Positions 24,385 through 37,229 of a stretch of 64,000 nt of DNA are shown one piece after another. Source of the DNA: Lytechinus pictus (Eukaryota > Echinodermata > Echinoidea > Temnopleuroida > Toxopneustidae); the NCBI RefSeq assembly GCF_037042905.1, contig NC_087245.1:24552501-24616500 (forward strand). The letters are read 5' to 3'. The first letter of the stretch is position 1. Each line of letters opens with the position of its first letter. The notes below the pieces were generated by a model, which saw only the letters and a program-made list of their open reading frames with translations, made no database searches and had not been told where the DNA came from. Both the position numbers and the translations under genes were made by a program.

Positions 24385-25183
24385 ATGCCGTGACCTACGG
24401 TATGCCACTGCTTCCTGGGAATAAAAGTGTGATAGCCTGTCAACACTGGTAGAATGCGTCACATTTGACTATCTATAGATAAATCGTGAGTTTAACTGCA
24501 AAACCTACTACCCCTTTCTGAACACTTGGAGAACTGCCTTTAATAGTCATCGAGTGAATTATCGAAAATGTTGCTTTAATGGCGGTAGTTTAAACGAATA
24601 CAGTACCCTAAAAAAAAACTTCATGTGCTTCACTGCCCAATAATCGGCAAAATCCCCTCGCTCATTTCACGCTTGGATTTAAGCTGCCACACCGTATCTA
24701 ATCAAAGCGTGAACACGTGAATAGCCAACAAACTTCGTCAAGCACACCTTGAATACAGACCAATCAATGATGACAGCACATCATTTCACTCTTACCCCAA
24801 GCATCGAACACTATAATCATTCTTATCTACTTTCATCATGTTCACCATCATAAATGGAATGTTATTTTGGACGAAACATCCCCAGGTAAATCGGAGAATG
24901 ATATTTATCATAAAGACTTGCATTATGAGATCCCTCATATCCCGCCCCAAGCGTGAAACACAGATTGATCCGCGTTGCAGCTAAGGCATACTCTGTCCAT
25001 TGTTGAACTTTAAATTAGATGTTGCGGCTATAGCAGGTAATAGCTTCCATGTTGTTTCACATGTGTTACCTGTATCAAACCCATATGTATGAGGTAACTG
25101 GATAAAAATTCCATCGACAGAGGAGGACTTTTATCTGGGCTGAGTATCCATCTGATTATTCTGTCCAATAAACATTCAGAACA

Positions 25184-25340
25184 GGGAAGCGTTTCATGAA
25201 AGGATTTGTCGGACGTTTTATCCGACAAGTATCATTTTATCCGAGTTAACGTGGTAACAATACCTCTCAGCCAATCAGAATCAAGGAAAGATATCAGATC
25301 TGACTGCTTGTCGAACGAAAATGTTGATGAAACGCTCCCC
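25184..25340. mobile_element. GTTTCATGAA-type MITE, best copy
   Basis: The left GGGAAGCGTTTCATGAAAGG and right GTTGATGAAACGCTCCCC are inverted; internal GTCGGACGTTTTATCCGAC is a palindrome. Relatives are at 6.95, 43.7 and 62.26 kb. Confidence 0.7.
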
Positions 25341-25907
25341 AGGACACTTCTACTGGGTGCAGCCGAGACTTGGTAATATCAAAGGTTTGATATTACTTAC
25401 AAATCAGCGAACGATAAGATGTGAACATGTTTAAAAGCAGAAAATATCTATCCTCATTGCTGATATATTCCTTTATTGATGCTCGGTGTCCTTAATATTT
25501 ATAATCAGTTCTAATCAAACCAAAATAAATTTAAAAGAATTCATGCCAAGTATCCAGATATTATGGTATGTATGATATAATAGAGATATCAGAGATATAC
25601 ATCTTAAGTAGATGTGAACATAATGCAGCAATTATGACAACGAATATACACAAACGTTAATTTGATTGTCACCTACTAACTGCCTCAACCAAAGCAGGGA
25701 AGTCATATGCTCACACTTTGTGGTTGTCACTGACGAATTCCTTTTCGACCAATTAGATGTCAGGATTTTGAAGTAGGTTTTTTATGTCAGTGAAAACACC
25801 GACAACTCGTTTCACATAACGCTTTCCATGTGTTCCTGAAGCAATTAATGGTACTGTACATGAAGAAAAGGTAGATATGTGAGTACTTAATGGGAAAGGC
25901 TGAAGAA

Positions 25908-25966
25908 GAAGTAGTAGTAGTAGTAGTAGTAGAAGAAGAAGAAGATGATGATGATGATGATTATGC
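25908..25966. repeat. Compound (GTA)n-(GAA)n-(GAT)n microsatellite
   Basis: Successive triplets AGAAGT, GTAGTAGTAG, AGAAGAAGAAG and ATGATGATGATG suggest stepwise mutation of one triplet run. Confidence 0.9.
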
Positions 25967-26949
25967 TATCGAATTATCCACAGTCCTCTATATATTTTAC
26001 ACCATGTAACTTGTGTAAGAAGAAAGTATTCAGAGCGATATGACGAAACAGATCAGATAAAAAAATGAATACGGTACGCTTGATACCAATCTGGAAAAGG
26101 TCAGATATAAGGTCTGTGAGACCGTACTCCCAGTAAGAGCGAGGATGTTAAAAAATCACTCGATTTTAAGAACGCTTTCAACAATAATCAAACCACGTTT
26201 AACCTCGATATGCATTCATGTTTTTATGGAACCGAAATTTTTTTAACGATTTGTATATTACCCCACAATTTTATCCCAGAATATTGAAAATTATGTTCCT
26301 TCTATTGACGAAAAAATGGCTTCACATTTTTCATACTCCAATTGTCCTAAAAGCCGACAGCTTTTCGAAAAGCCCTTATAAATTTGAGCACCATAATCAT
26401 TATTCCTTTAAACTGATTTTTACAAACATGCACAGTTGGCCTTGGGAGGCACTTAAATAGGCGGTTACATTCTGAATTGTCAAAACATATTGATTCTCCA
26501 GTAAATAACTAAAATATATTCTTTTCATGAAGAGTTTAATCGCAACACTGATAAAATTACATTTCATAAATGTTAAAACACGTCAACAAATCCATGTACT
26601 CAAAGATAGGGGGAGGGATATTTGTTTTTGCAAGCTTCTATTTGTGTTTCATATTTGAAAATTATTTAATGACAATAAGAAGAAAAAGAATTAGAAGAGA
26701 AAAATGAACAGATTTCTTTTTAAATACTCGAACACAACGATATTTATTTTTTTCATAAACGGATGCTCATTATTTGATAGGTCACTCACATCTAATGTCA
26801 TGATGTGTCATAATGTCAATCAACATGCATAAGTATAACTACGTAACAGGCACAATTCATGTCCCTTCATGACTGTGTACGCTATCAACCATTCGTTGAT
26901 ATCCAATTCGTCACCCTGCATCGAACCTCATTATCATACCATACATGTA

Positions 26950-27005
26950 TCCATGGAGCTAGTAGATCCATGATGTATCTATCGAAACAAGGCTAGCTCC
27001 ATGGC
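26950..27005. repeat. Hairpin CCATGGAGCTAG / CTAGCTCCATGG
   Basis: A perfect 12-bp inverted repeat closes a 54-bp segment. Likely a very short MITE. Confidence 0.55.
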
Positions 27006-27015
27006 TAAACACATT

Positions 27016-27201
27016 GGCCCGTATTCTGTGTAGGAAGTATAAATATATGACTGTCTTTACCATCGATGAATCAGGAAAGAGCACAGTAAACATAAGAAAC
27101 ATACAACTTAATAAAAAAAATTTTGATACTATTGGCTTCCCATACTTAAACCACAACTTTAAACCTGAGTTTAACTTAGACCCGACTTCAGAATACGGGC
27201 C
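27016..27201. mobile_element. MITE with GGCCCGTATTCTG ends
   Basis: GGCCCGTATTCTG at the left and CAGAATACGGGCC at the right, 186 bp apart in total. The subterminal right part has TTTAAACCTGAGTTTAACTT palindromic words. Confidence 0.75.
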
Positions 27202-30199
27202 ATTGTCGTCTACCAGCATTTTTTTAACGCATTAAACATAACAAAGCTAATTATGTCCAAAGGTTCATTTTGATCGACACAATCACGAATGTTCACTTCC
27301 ATTGCGCAGGAGTAAATTGAAAACATTGCATTTTTAATGGACATTTTCTGTTTTGCAACGCATTTGTTTTCTTTTATTACACCGAAGCAGGTGGTCTTTG
27401 AAGTATAACATATTCTTACCTTGAATTTGAGCCTGAAACAGTATTTTCTGATAAAACGATGCTTTCTACCTATAATATATGGTTAATACCACCAATTTAT
27501 TTCAAATCTCTAGCAAACCACCTGTTTGTGTCAGAGGTAGAATTTATTTTGCCAAACAGCTATTATATATTTTTCTTAAAACTTCCATCGAGAGCAATGC
27601 TTTGAAGCTTTACAAAAATATAGAGTTCATGTTGCGTGAAAATACATATTTTTTATATATATATGATTTGATTGTTAAAAATCACCCATTTCTTTTCTTT
27701 GTTTACACATTACTTTTATATATTTTACCACCATTTAGACGCGTCATGTACCTCAAGATCATACAAACCTGTCAAACCTACTGATTGAAATGTAGACTGG
27801 AAACGGAATAAGCACTCGATAAATTTACTGCAAAGTCTACGGACGTATGAGTGATTAAAACATCTTAACATAGCACGATTGTCCATTTTTAAAAGTCAAG
27901 TTCATACTATCGAGTCCATCTCCTGCCGCCAGCGTCATCACCACTGGCAGAATTAGAAGTATGGTACTCGTAGTCCGGATACAGTTACCAGGTCAGAGGC
28001 GAATGGTACAAATCAGAGGCAAGATTTCCATGCAGAATTTTTATTCAAATTCGAACACGAAGCTTTGGTGCTTGTTATTATTGTGGTGGATCCAGGAAGG
28101 AGGGGGGGCTCCCCTTCCTTTGGATGATCCGCAAATTGGACAGAAGGTTGCGCTCCAGCCCCCCCCCCCGTCTTGATGTAGCGATCCTTTTGGCACCTTA
28201 AACAGGAAGTTATACTGGGATGATTCGTTATAAATTCTTTTTGCCGACGTTTGCGCAGTTTGCAAAGTTTAACGGCACCTTCTTCTGAGGTGGTCTAATA
28301 ACACTTCTAATCCCCCCTCTTCTTCTCCTTAAGAAAATCTTATATCCGATACTGACGGTATTTACAGAGAAAAGTAGACTGGCTAGCAGCACAAGCATAG
28401 ACCCCTAACCCTGACTCAGTCACGGAACCAATTATGGAACTATTTCTTAATATTTCGATATTAAGGCTCTGTAATGTAGTTCATGCTTTTAACCATTGGT
28501 TCGAGTCGCTCTCCATCTACAGTGGCTAGGATATACTTATCTGCCAACATGGAATGGTGTTTGTAAAAGTGCTCATTTTTGGCACTGTAAGATACCCAAC
28601 AATGATTATTTTGTCTCAGATTTTCTTTTTTACTCCTGTGGACAATCATCTTTTTACATTTGCCTTCTCGACTTTTCCCCATGTATAAAACTTAAAATGG
28701 ATAATTGTTTAAACTTTTGTCCTGTATTTTTTTTCCTGTTTTACAGGTTTAAGGACAAAGAACTTGAAACCTATTGTTAATCCTCACGAAGAAATAATCT
28801 GAGCTAAAATATCAGTTTGCCACAACAAACAACTTTCGCTAAATCTAAGTGAATTTTCATTTGTCATTAAAATAGGAAAGTTGATGGCGGTGACTCTTTT
28901 TACCCATACTGCACGTTGCAAACAATGGAGTCTCCAGAGATATGGGCTTTTCACCAGATTGATGAAGGATGTCATGCAGAGTATCATTTACAAACAATTT
29001 GACCCCAGAAATGTTATTGTGAGTTCTATTTTAGCCTTTACATAACATCTACAGTGCATGTAATTGTTATGCCATGCCCGTTAGTTGGTTGTTGTACTTG
29101 ACCCAATTCGTGCCAGGTGGAATCATGTTTTCTGTGATTGTCCATCTAATTTATGGTATATTTCGGTTTAAAGGACAATTTTACAGTTATTTCTGAGGTT
29201 AATGACCTAAAAAAAGAGGAACATCATAAAAATGACCATAAGTCAAATAATGATACATGAAGTTGCAGTAATGATAATGAAACAAGGACCATTAATGACA
29301 AATGATGTCTCACCCATTCTATTCGTCTGTCTCTGCATATCTGTCTGTCTTGTCTGTCTACCCACCACCCACCCCCCCCCCCCCACTCTCTCTCTCTAAA
29401 AATAAGACACAACACTTTTTATTTTGAATAAATCCTTTAAATTTTAATACACGATACATTACTGCAGGCTTCAGGAAAGATGGCATCACATCGATGACGT
29501 CATATTGATGACGTCCTATCTAAACAAGATATGAAGTAAGCATTCCTCTTGATGAACTCGTGTACAAGCCCTGAATATTTTAACCAGGTATGAAGAGGAG
29601 GAGGAAAACCGAGCAAAGTTCCACAGATCATTGGTGTTTTTTTCACGTGAGATGAGAGATTATATTACAAGTTTTTTAACTCCCAACAACTCGAACAAAT
29701 TACTTTCAAAGTTGAGTAGCAACTACCACATGACGTGTGTACTTAGTACGTGGCATAAACACATCAATGTACCAAATCCTTTTCTCTCTCTCTCACTTAC
29801 ACGCACACACTCTCTCTCTCCCTTTCTCTCTCCCCTTTCTCCATCTCTCTCTCTTCCATTTCTCTATCTCATTATGATGATTGTAGTTGAAAAGACACTA
29901 AGCCGAAACTACAAGCCAACATTGCAGTAAGTCCATCCCTCCCCCTCAAAATGTTATCATGGTGCGCCAAAATTCTGGGGCGGCCATCCCTCTTGATTTT
30001 TCAAGAAGCAAAGAAAAATATATTTTAAAAAGCGCAGAAATACAAAAATATAGGAGAGAAAATTAAAAGAGAGGTAACAGGGAAGAAAAAAACGAAAAAG
30101 TATATAAAAGGAGAGATCGAGGCCGCGTAGCTATGCATGTATATTAACCCTATAATTCAATTGCCCCCCCCCCCCGTCAAACCCTACCCAAAATATTAT

Positions 30200-30486
30200 A
30201 GTGTGCTACTTCATAGGTGTGCCACAGTGTAGAAAACAATGTGAAATCCCCTTTCACACTGTTAATAAGGATCATTCAATCAGTATGAAACACAACATTT
30301 TATTCATATAATCGACCGTGTGAACACGTTGTGAACAGTCACACTGTCGAGGTCTCCACAGTGTGAAAATATTTTCACACTGTTGAAATTTGAACATTTT
30401 ACCAGAGTGAATCATATCATCACAATAAGTCCACTGTGTGAACACACTGTGATCACACTGTGTGAAATTGTGTTCTTTCCAGCGGG
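30200..30486. mobile_element. MITE rich in CACACTGTG(TG) words
   Basis: TTTCACACTGTT, CACAGTGTGAAAATATTTTC, TGTGTGAACACACTGTGATC and ACACTGTGTGAAATTG occur in both orientations within 290 bp. Right end TTCTTTCCAGCGGGG. No target duplication identified. Confidence 0.55.
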
Positions 30487-31074
30487 GAAATAACCTGGTG
30501 CCGCCTCTGTATACCATTGCTAACTTATCGCTTGTGTACCATTCATTTCATTTGCCAGAAAGACGTAATGATCACCTTAAAGTCACATGATCGATCGAAG
30601 TATCGCAAAATAAGAACAAAAAATTATTGTAAATCCCCAGCTTGTGTAGTTTGAAGTCGAAGGGAGGTATTCATTGCATATGATACATATAGCAAACCAT
30701 ATCCGATGGGGCTGCTCTAACCCGGTTAACCAGTATTGCTATCACTCTTTTATACATTCCAAAACATGACGCTAAAAGTATTACAATCTTACAACTCGAA
30801 ATATATCTTCGTTGCCATCGCTCATATCTCGCATTTGAAGAGCCTCGGGTTATTCACTCGATGTAGTCGTCATTAATGTCTACTGTATTTAGGGAAAGTT
30901 TAGATACTTTATCCATGAGGGAAGTGAAAGTGAGCATAGCCGCAGTAATTGCAAAATGCATTATGGTCACAAAGTAAATTTATCGGATTTCGATTATCAA
31001 AGTAAATGCACATTTCTGTTTTGTTTCTGAAAGCAATCATTTTCTTCGTCCCCCTTTCTGCGATTAACTCCATC

Positions 31075-31270
31075 TCTTTCTATCTCTCTCATTCTCTTTC
31101 TTTTTTCTTTCTTTCTGTCTTTCTTTCTTTCCTTCTGTATTTCTTTCCTTCTTTCATCCTCTCTCTAGCTTTCTTTCTGTATTTTTCTATATTTTATCCC
31201 CCTTGCTACTCTCCCATCCTCTGTTCCCCCTTGCTTTCTTTTTTCCCCAGTTTTCTATCTTTCTCCTTAT
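31075..31270. repeat. CTTT-rich polypyrimidine tract
   Basis: CTTTCTTTCTGTCTTTC and similar. The translated frame is low complexity and not a gene. Confidence 0.8.
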
Positions 31271-31976
31271 TTCACTCTCTTTGTTATTTTCTTTCTTACA
31301 ACCAGAGAAGTGAATATGACGCAACTCCAAAACTTCACAAGCTTTTTACTGCATATTACTAACGCGCGCTCACCGATTTATCTCTCTATCCTCTCTGACT
31401 TGAACAATGCCCCCATTTGCGTGGCAAAAAAGAGAAGTTAGAAGCATGTGTAAGTATGCTAAATGAAATTTCTAGAGTAAGCAAGAAATTTGATGGGCAT
31501 ATTACAATGTGAAGATCAATCTCAAATGACTTATGTCCTTTCACTTCTGCCTAGATAAAATCACTGTGTTGAAAATACCGAAATTGTCATCTATTTCCTC
31601 ACAATTCCAAATACCCCCTACAGCCGCACTATTTACGTCCCTCTGTCATGTCTGTGCGGTCACTACAGACCTCGTTGCACCCTCCCTGGTAAATGCCCTC
31701 CTGCAACCGTCTCTCAATTTTAAAACATAATATCCAGCACCAATTATATAAGAGTCCCTGGTCATCCACTCCATGTATAATTGATCACATTTCTTGAAGA
31801 CAGGGTCTGATAGAAATGTGTTATCCACCTTTCGACGAACCTAAGTTAGATAGATGTAACAATGTTCCTGATATTTGAAAAGCTCCTATTTTTATATCAA
31901 GTTCTTACAGTAAAGAGAAAATCAGATGTTTAAAAAAAAGTTTATAATTTAATAGGGTAAGATTTAAGCTTTGAAT

Positions 31977-32216
31977 CAGGGGTGGATCCAGGATTTTCCC
32001 GAGAAAAAAATTGGAAAGCCCCCCCCCCCCCCCTAGCAAAAAAAAGGTTTTCAACCCAAAATTAAGTATATTTCGTCCACAAACAAAAGGGAGGGAGGCA
32101 CACTTGTGTTTTAACGGTATTTTTACATTACAAATTTCAATTGTGCCTCTCAAAGGGGGGGGGGGGCACGAGCCGGCTGTGCCCCCCCCCCCCGGCCCCT
32201 GGTGGATCCGCCAGTA
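31977..32216. mobile_element. hAT-like MITE with 8-bp target duplication
   Basis: The left end CAGGGGTGGATCC and the complement of the right end TACTGGCGGATCC align without gaps. CTTTGAAT is duplicated at 31969-31976 and 32217-32224, the duplication length of hAT transposons. The interior has C and G tracts (32020-32034, 32155-32166, 32182-32193). Confidence 0.82.
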
Positions 32217-32665
32217 CTTTGAATAAAGGTTACTATGTCTATATGTTTTAAACCAATTTTCTACTAAAAGTTGGTATGAATATTTCTTAAGTTACCCGAA
32301 ATGAATCCATTTTCCCTTTTTTACAAGAAAACATTTTTTTGTGTGTTTTTGCTTCAAAATTGCTTCAAAATGCAAGCAAACGCCTTTGCCATTAAGGTCT
32401 TTAAAAACTCTAGAAATACATGTAATAACAGATCTACTCTAGCACTGAACTTCATAATTAATGAAGGCATGATATGGAAATTACATCTAACCAATATTTA
32501 TACCATTATACTTCTGTCATCGTTAGAGGGACATTAAATGTTATTCAATATACACTGTTACTTCAAGTTAAACATAGACACAAACATTGTATCAATCTAG
32601 TGGGCAATATCGCCGCAAAATTGCGGATTCAAACGATTCTGAACACAACGTTGGAGTTCTCACTA

Positions 32666-33028
32666 CACTGCAAAAACTCCGGTGTTGATCTAACACCAGC
32701 CCGGAATCTATATATGTCCACACCATGCAGAGAAGTGTTAAACAACACCGGTTTTGGTACCAATTAGTTTTAAAACAGCATCGGTTTGATTCCAAACTGG
32801 TGTTGTTTCAATACTTCTCTGGTGTGGACATATAGGGATGCCAGTTGGAATTGATCAGAGGGCCTGAAAATCACCTATATAGAATACAATATTTTGTACA
32901 CAAAGGTGCTAAAACTATGGCCTGAAAATAAATTGCCAGAGCCTGAATTCAGGCTTTTGCCTGAAGACTGGCATCCCTGTATATAGATTCCGGGCTGGTG
33001 TTACATCAACACCGGAGTTTTTGCAGTG
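32666..33028. mobile_element. Palindromic MITE, CACTGCAAAAACTCCGGTG ends, TA duplication
   Basis: The left arm CACTGCAAAAACTCCGGTGT and GCCCGGAATCTATATA mirror the right arm TATATAGATTCCGGGC and CACCGGAGTTTTTGCAGTG. TA lies at 32664-32665 and 33029-33030. The right arm is split at TATA by another element. Confidence 0.88.
32835..32979. mobile_element. MITE nested in the right arm of the 32.7-kb MITE
   Basis: GGGATGCCAGT at the left and ACTGGCATCCCTG at the right are inverted ends. TATA is duplicated (32831-32834, 32980-32983). Removing the insert and one TATA restores GGACATATATAGATTCC, the exact inverse of the other arm, so the pre-insertion site is known. Confidence 0.85.
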
Positions 33029-33039
33029 TATCCACCACA

Positions 33040-36000
33040 AATTCCATTAGTCACCACAAAATAATTTCAGTGGAATTGAATTATAATGACATCCAAGATT
33101 CGCTATAACCACAAATATATCGTTTACATGCTTCAATAACCCATTATTTCAGTGTTTAACTACTTTTCTTCTATCCCAACCCTCCTAACAACGTGAATTG
33201 TAAATGGATTTGGTAATGTCGGGATTTTATCGTGCATTATAAATCAAACCCTATCTCATTATTCTTTTTTTTTTCAAACTACGATATTTTCTTTCAATAC
33301 CATATTATTTCTGAATTGATTGCATCCTTTTATTTGAAACCAAAATATCGACTCTTTTTTTTTTTTTTTTTTTTTTTTTGGAGAAAATACATTGAGTATG
33401 AATTTCAGAAGCTTTAAATACAATAGATGAAGGAAATATTTCGAACTATGGCCAGCATTACCTCGCAATTAGACAAAATATTGTAAAAAACACAACAACT
33501 TATCCCTTTCTTTATAAAATATCGAAATATTATCTTTCTGATTTCATTCGAAAGCTATCACGATCATTTATCATAGCTTTTCTTTTTTCATCGATTCGCT
33601 TGACACCAAATTATTCTTAATCACATTAATACTATAGTATAAATAATATGTCCTCGTCCTATTGATACAAAAAATTGCTATAATGATGATGATTGTGAAT
33701 ATAATTTCCTTTTGTTATGATCTATCTCAAAGCGCCCTAAATAGTGCGTTTAATATTTATTCATTTATTGATATATTCATATTCCACAAATCCTCAAAGT
33801 ACGTTTTCATATTGTGATTGTGTTTGATTGTAAAACCAATAAAACTTAAAAATAAAATGTAAAAAATATAATATTGTTGTTGTATACGAAGGATGTAAAA
33901 AGTAAGCCATTTTAAATGTCACTTTGTATATAAAAACGTTGTTATCGTAAACATTCCTTCGATCATATATTTTTTTAGAAAATTTGAACTGCTTTCTTTG
34001 ACCTGATTTTACATCTCTTCCAGAAAATTGTTATAGTTGATATAAAACAACTTTGAAACAGCCTTATTCAGAATCGATAGAAATGGAAATATGGGATTAG
34101 AGCAATATGGATCTTAGGGCGAGCCCAGGCGAGGCGAGCGTGACCGGATCTCAGTTGTTTGCAGTGAATCAACATGAACATAAATGCATTGGTGACATGA
34201 CAAAGTTGTATCGTTTCTTTTCCCATTTTGTCAGCACCTCTTGTATTCACGCGCTAAACTATTGTCCGGAACACTGGCACCCAGGGGAGAAAACTGCGTC
34301 TTCAAATTTCCTTCATTCTATCTGCATTCATTTCTTCACAAATGCCGTGGTTTCCTATTCGTGGAACGTTGCAATTAATCCCCTAAACAGTATATACCTA
34401 TGCCTATCTTTGACAACCGCTCTACATTTCCTCCCAACAATTTGAATCAAATCTCTTGTGGGACCTTGTAACGCGCCATCGTAGCCTGAACCCATTTCTC
34501 CTGATTTTCACAAAGGGAGGCTGATGATAAAGCCCTAACATTATTACCAGCGGCGGTTGTTGGCATCGTATTTCTAAACGGTAGCAAAAGGGGTCTTAAC
34601 GCTCCAAGCCTCTACACATCCAATTAGAAATTTGTTTATTTGTATGTGCCAAGAGCGACAGAAATGCGATACACGGCGAGTCCAAGCAGCCTATATATGC
34701 CAAGAAACTTGATTTTATTTTGACTCGGAATCATCTCAATTCCCTCATCGACAAAGTCGTCGTGAATTCATCAACTTTGCGACTTTGTGCAACTCGGCAA
34801 TGAATGATAAGGAAATATAGGGTTACAGTATCATTATACATCCTATTCAGTCCATGTAGTATACATGAATGAAGATACCACCCATTTTCTGCGGTGATAT
34901 TGAAATGAGGATGGCGTTCAAGGTGGGTAATATAGGCAGATATGAATCCTATTCCCATAGACGATGAGTCCTTCTTTACAAACTCTCTCACTCGTCATGT
35001 TAGATTATAGAGCGCGTTTCACTTCCCATTTTCTGTAACCAACCGAATGAGAACATCGCCAATTTTTCGTAAGCCAAATATCCAAGACGTATGTATTTTT
35101 GAAAGGTTGTAAATCATTTGAAATTGTGATTAATCAAAACGAAAATAATCCAGCTGATTGACCAGGCATGGCACAATCTTTATTTCTCTCTCAATAAAAC
35201 CACCCTTTGTGAGAAAGACTTGTTCCTGTTGTAACTGAATATTCATTCCTTATAATCTGACTGAATAGTAAGATGGAACGATTTACATATTTTTTTAGAA
35301 ATGAATGCATACAAAAGCAAATTTTAATCTACGATAAATTGTATAAATTTGCATGCTAAGAGTGCAAAAGCTAGCTTATTGCACCCTTTTGCACCCTTAG
35401 GTAAATGCACAAGTTTAAAATACAACGTCAAAAGATCCATAAATTAAAGGTCCCCATTTGCTACCGTAGAAGCAGCTCGGGTGCGAATTCGCGCCTAAAA
35501 ATCATGGATAATGCAAAATGCACAATTTTCATGCAAATATCAATTTACCATTGTGTCTATACTGCAAAATGGATATTTAGAGGTACAGGCAAGTAAAAAA
35601 CGTCATATAGCCTTCCTTCCACACAATATTGCCCCACAAATTTTATTTAGAATTACCACGTATTTCATTTTTCATTTTTCATTTTTTCCGAGGGTGAGAA
35701 TAAGTTTACAAATGAAAAGTTGCACCGAGTATTTAATTGAGGAAGACATCTTTCAAATTCACATTATACTCAACTCACTTTCTATATCTTAATATTCTTT
35801 ATGTCGTACACAATTAATGTCCAAACAAAACAACTATTATAGAATTCTATTGTATGCAGGGAAAGGTAATTAAGTTGCAAAATGACATAAGTTTGCTATA
35901 CAATATCAATTCTTTAATCATGCTATTCTGTTGCACAATTGATCTCACTTGACAGTTGAGAAGCAAAGTTTTATTCATAAACTCTTTCAATTTGGGCGGT

Positions 36001-36954
36001 TCAAGAGGACGCCTCTTTTGAAAAAAAAAGTAATTACTAGTACAAAGAAGATTTTAAAAAATCATCATTAAGGCCACTTGAGGCAGTGGACGCGATCTTT
36101 CGTATGTGCTTGAATAAGGCTTCATCTAATAATAAGTTATTGTTTTGTTTTGATTTGGATAGTTAACACGACTGTGTCACTTGTGTATTGAAATTACAAC
36201 AATAAACTTTTGGAATAGGTTTTTAAATTCTTCCCATCGTTTTTAACAAAGTAATATCAACTTGTCGAAATCTAAAATATCCATATTTTTTCCATGGAAG
36301 TAGCTTTCCTACCACACTTTCCATAAAAACTAGTATATAAAAATTGTCCCCCAAAACAGTTGGCGGTATCACACACACACACGCACAAATTATTATAAGA
36401 ATATTTCATACTGAAATTTCTATTGCAAGTATTGGGAAATTAGGATTGAATTCAATATTTTTTATTTGTTTTATTACGTTGAATGGTAATCCTCCCATTT
36501 CTCGGACTAGAAATTACTACATCATAATTGTCATTACCATTTTTATTAATACATGTATATCAATATGATTTTAAATTGAATATATTTAACATTTTACTTT
36601 TTTCAAACATAACATAAATCATAAAAACAAACATAATCATAATTTATTTTTGGTGTATAGTTCCATGGGCTATAAAGTCAAATTGTAAGGAGGTACAAAA
36701 ACAACAAAACACACGAACAGGTAGTTATGGTGCCAGTGCAGCAGTCTACAAACCGTCACCCGACGAAGAAACCTGGTAATCGTGAAAACGTGAACGGAAA
36801 TTCACATTTTATCTCGTCACACCTGCCTCGGGACAATTTCATAAAACTGAAATCAGTGGTTAGTTTTTTATCACAAACGTGTCCTGTTAGTCATTGAGTG
36901 TTTCCGCGATATCAGGAGTGTATTTCTATAGTTTGTGAATCTCCTTTCGCAATC
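33040..36954. other. Quiet AT-rich stretch
   Basis: A T tract at 33355-33379 and several A/T-rich patches. The 112-codon frame at 34107-34445 uses a non-ATG start and has no domain signature. Confidence 0.55.
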
Positions 36955-37225
36955 TCGACGGGAACGGATTATACAACATAGAAAATCTATTAAATATGCC
37001 CGTCAAATCACAAAGTACAGCAATAAGAGGTCTTTGCCGAAAATTGGTGAAACGGGACAGCTGGTCGTCGTAAGATTCCGAACTGACGAATATTTGCAAA
37101 TGTGTCGTTTGTCCCAAGTCAGGGACGAACGTGAGGAAACTGCTGTTTTGATACACCGATTTTCGACAAGACTATGCTTTGTCATGAAGGGTTTTTGACA
37201 ATAGATTCTTTACGTTCGAGAAAGT
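36955..37225 (+). repeat. Dispersed repeat R1, copy 2
   Basis: Second copy of the repeat at 6570-6850. It includes an 80-codon-scale open stretch, but the other copy does not conserve that frame, so I do not call a gene. Confidence 0.65.
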
Positions 37226-37229
37226 GTCT

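Noticed and set aside
26951..27004. CCATGGAGCTAG hairpin with internal ATCGAAAC, considered as a ribozyme
   Set aside because: Lacks CTGATGA; simple hairpin only.
31006..31362. 118-codon Ser/Phe/Leu-rich frame
   Set aside because: Translation of a CTTT-rich polypyrimidine tract.
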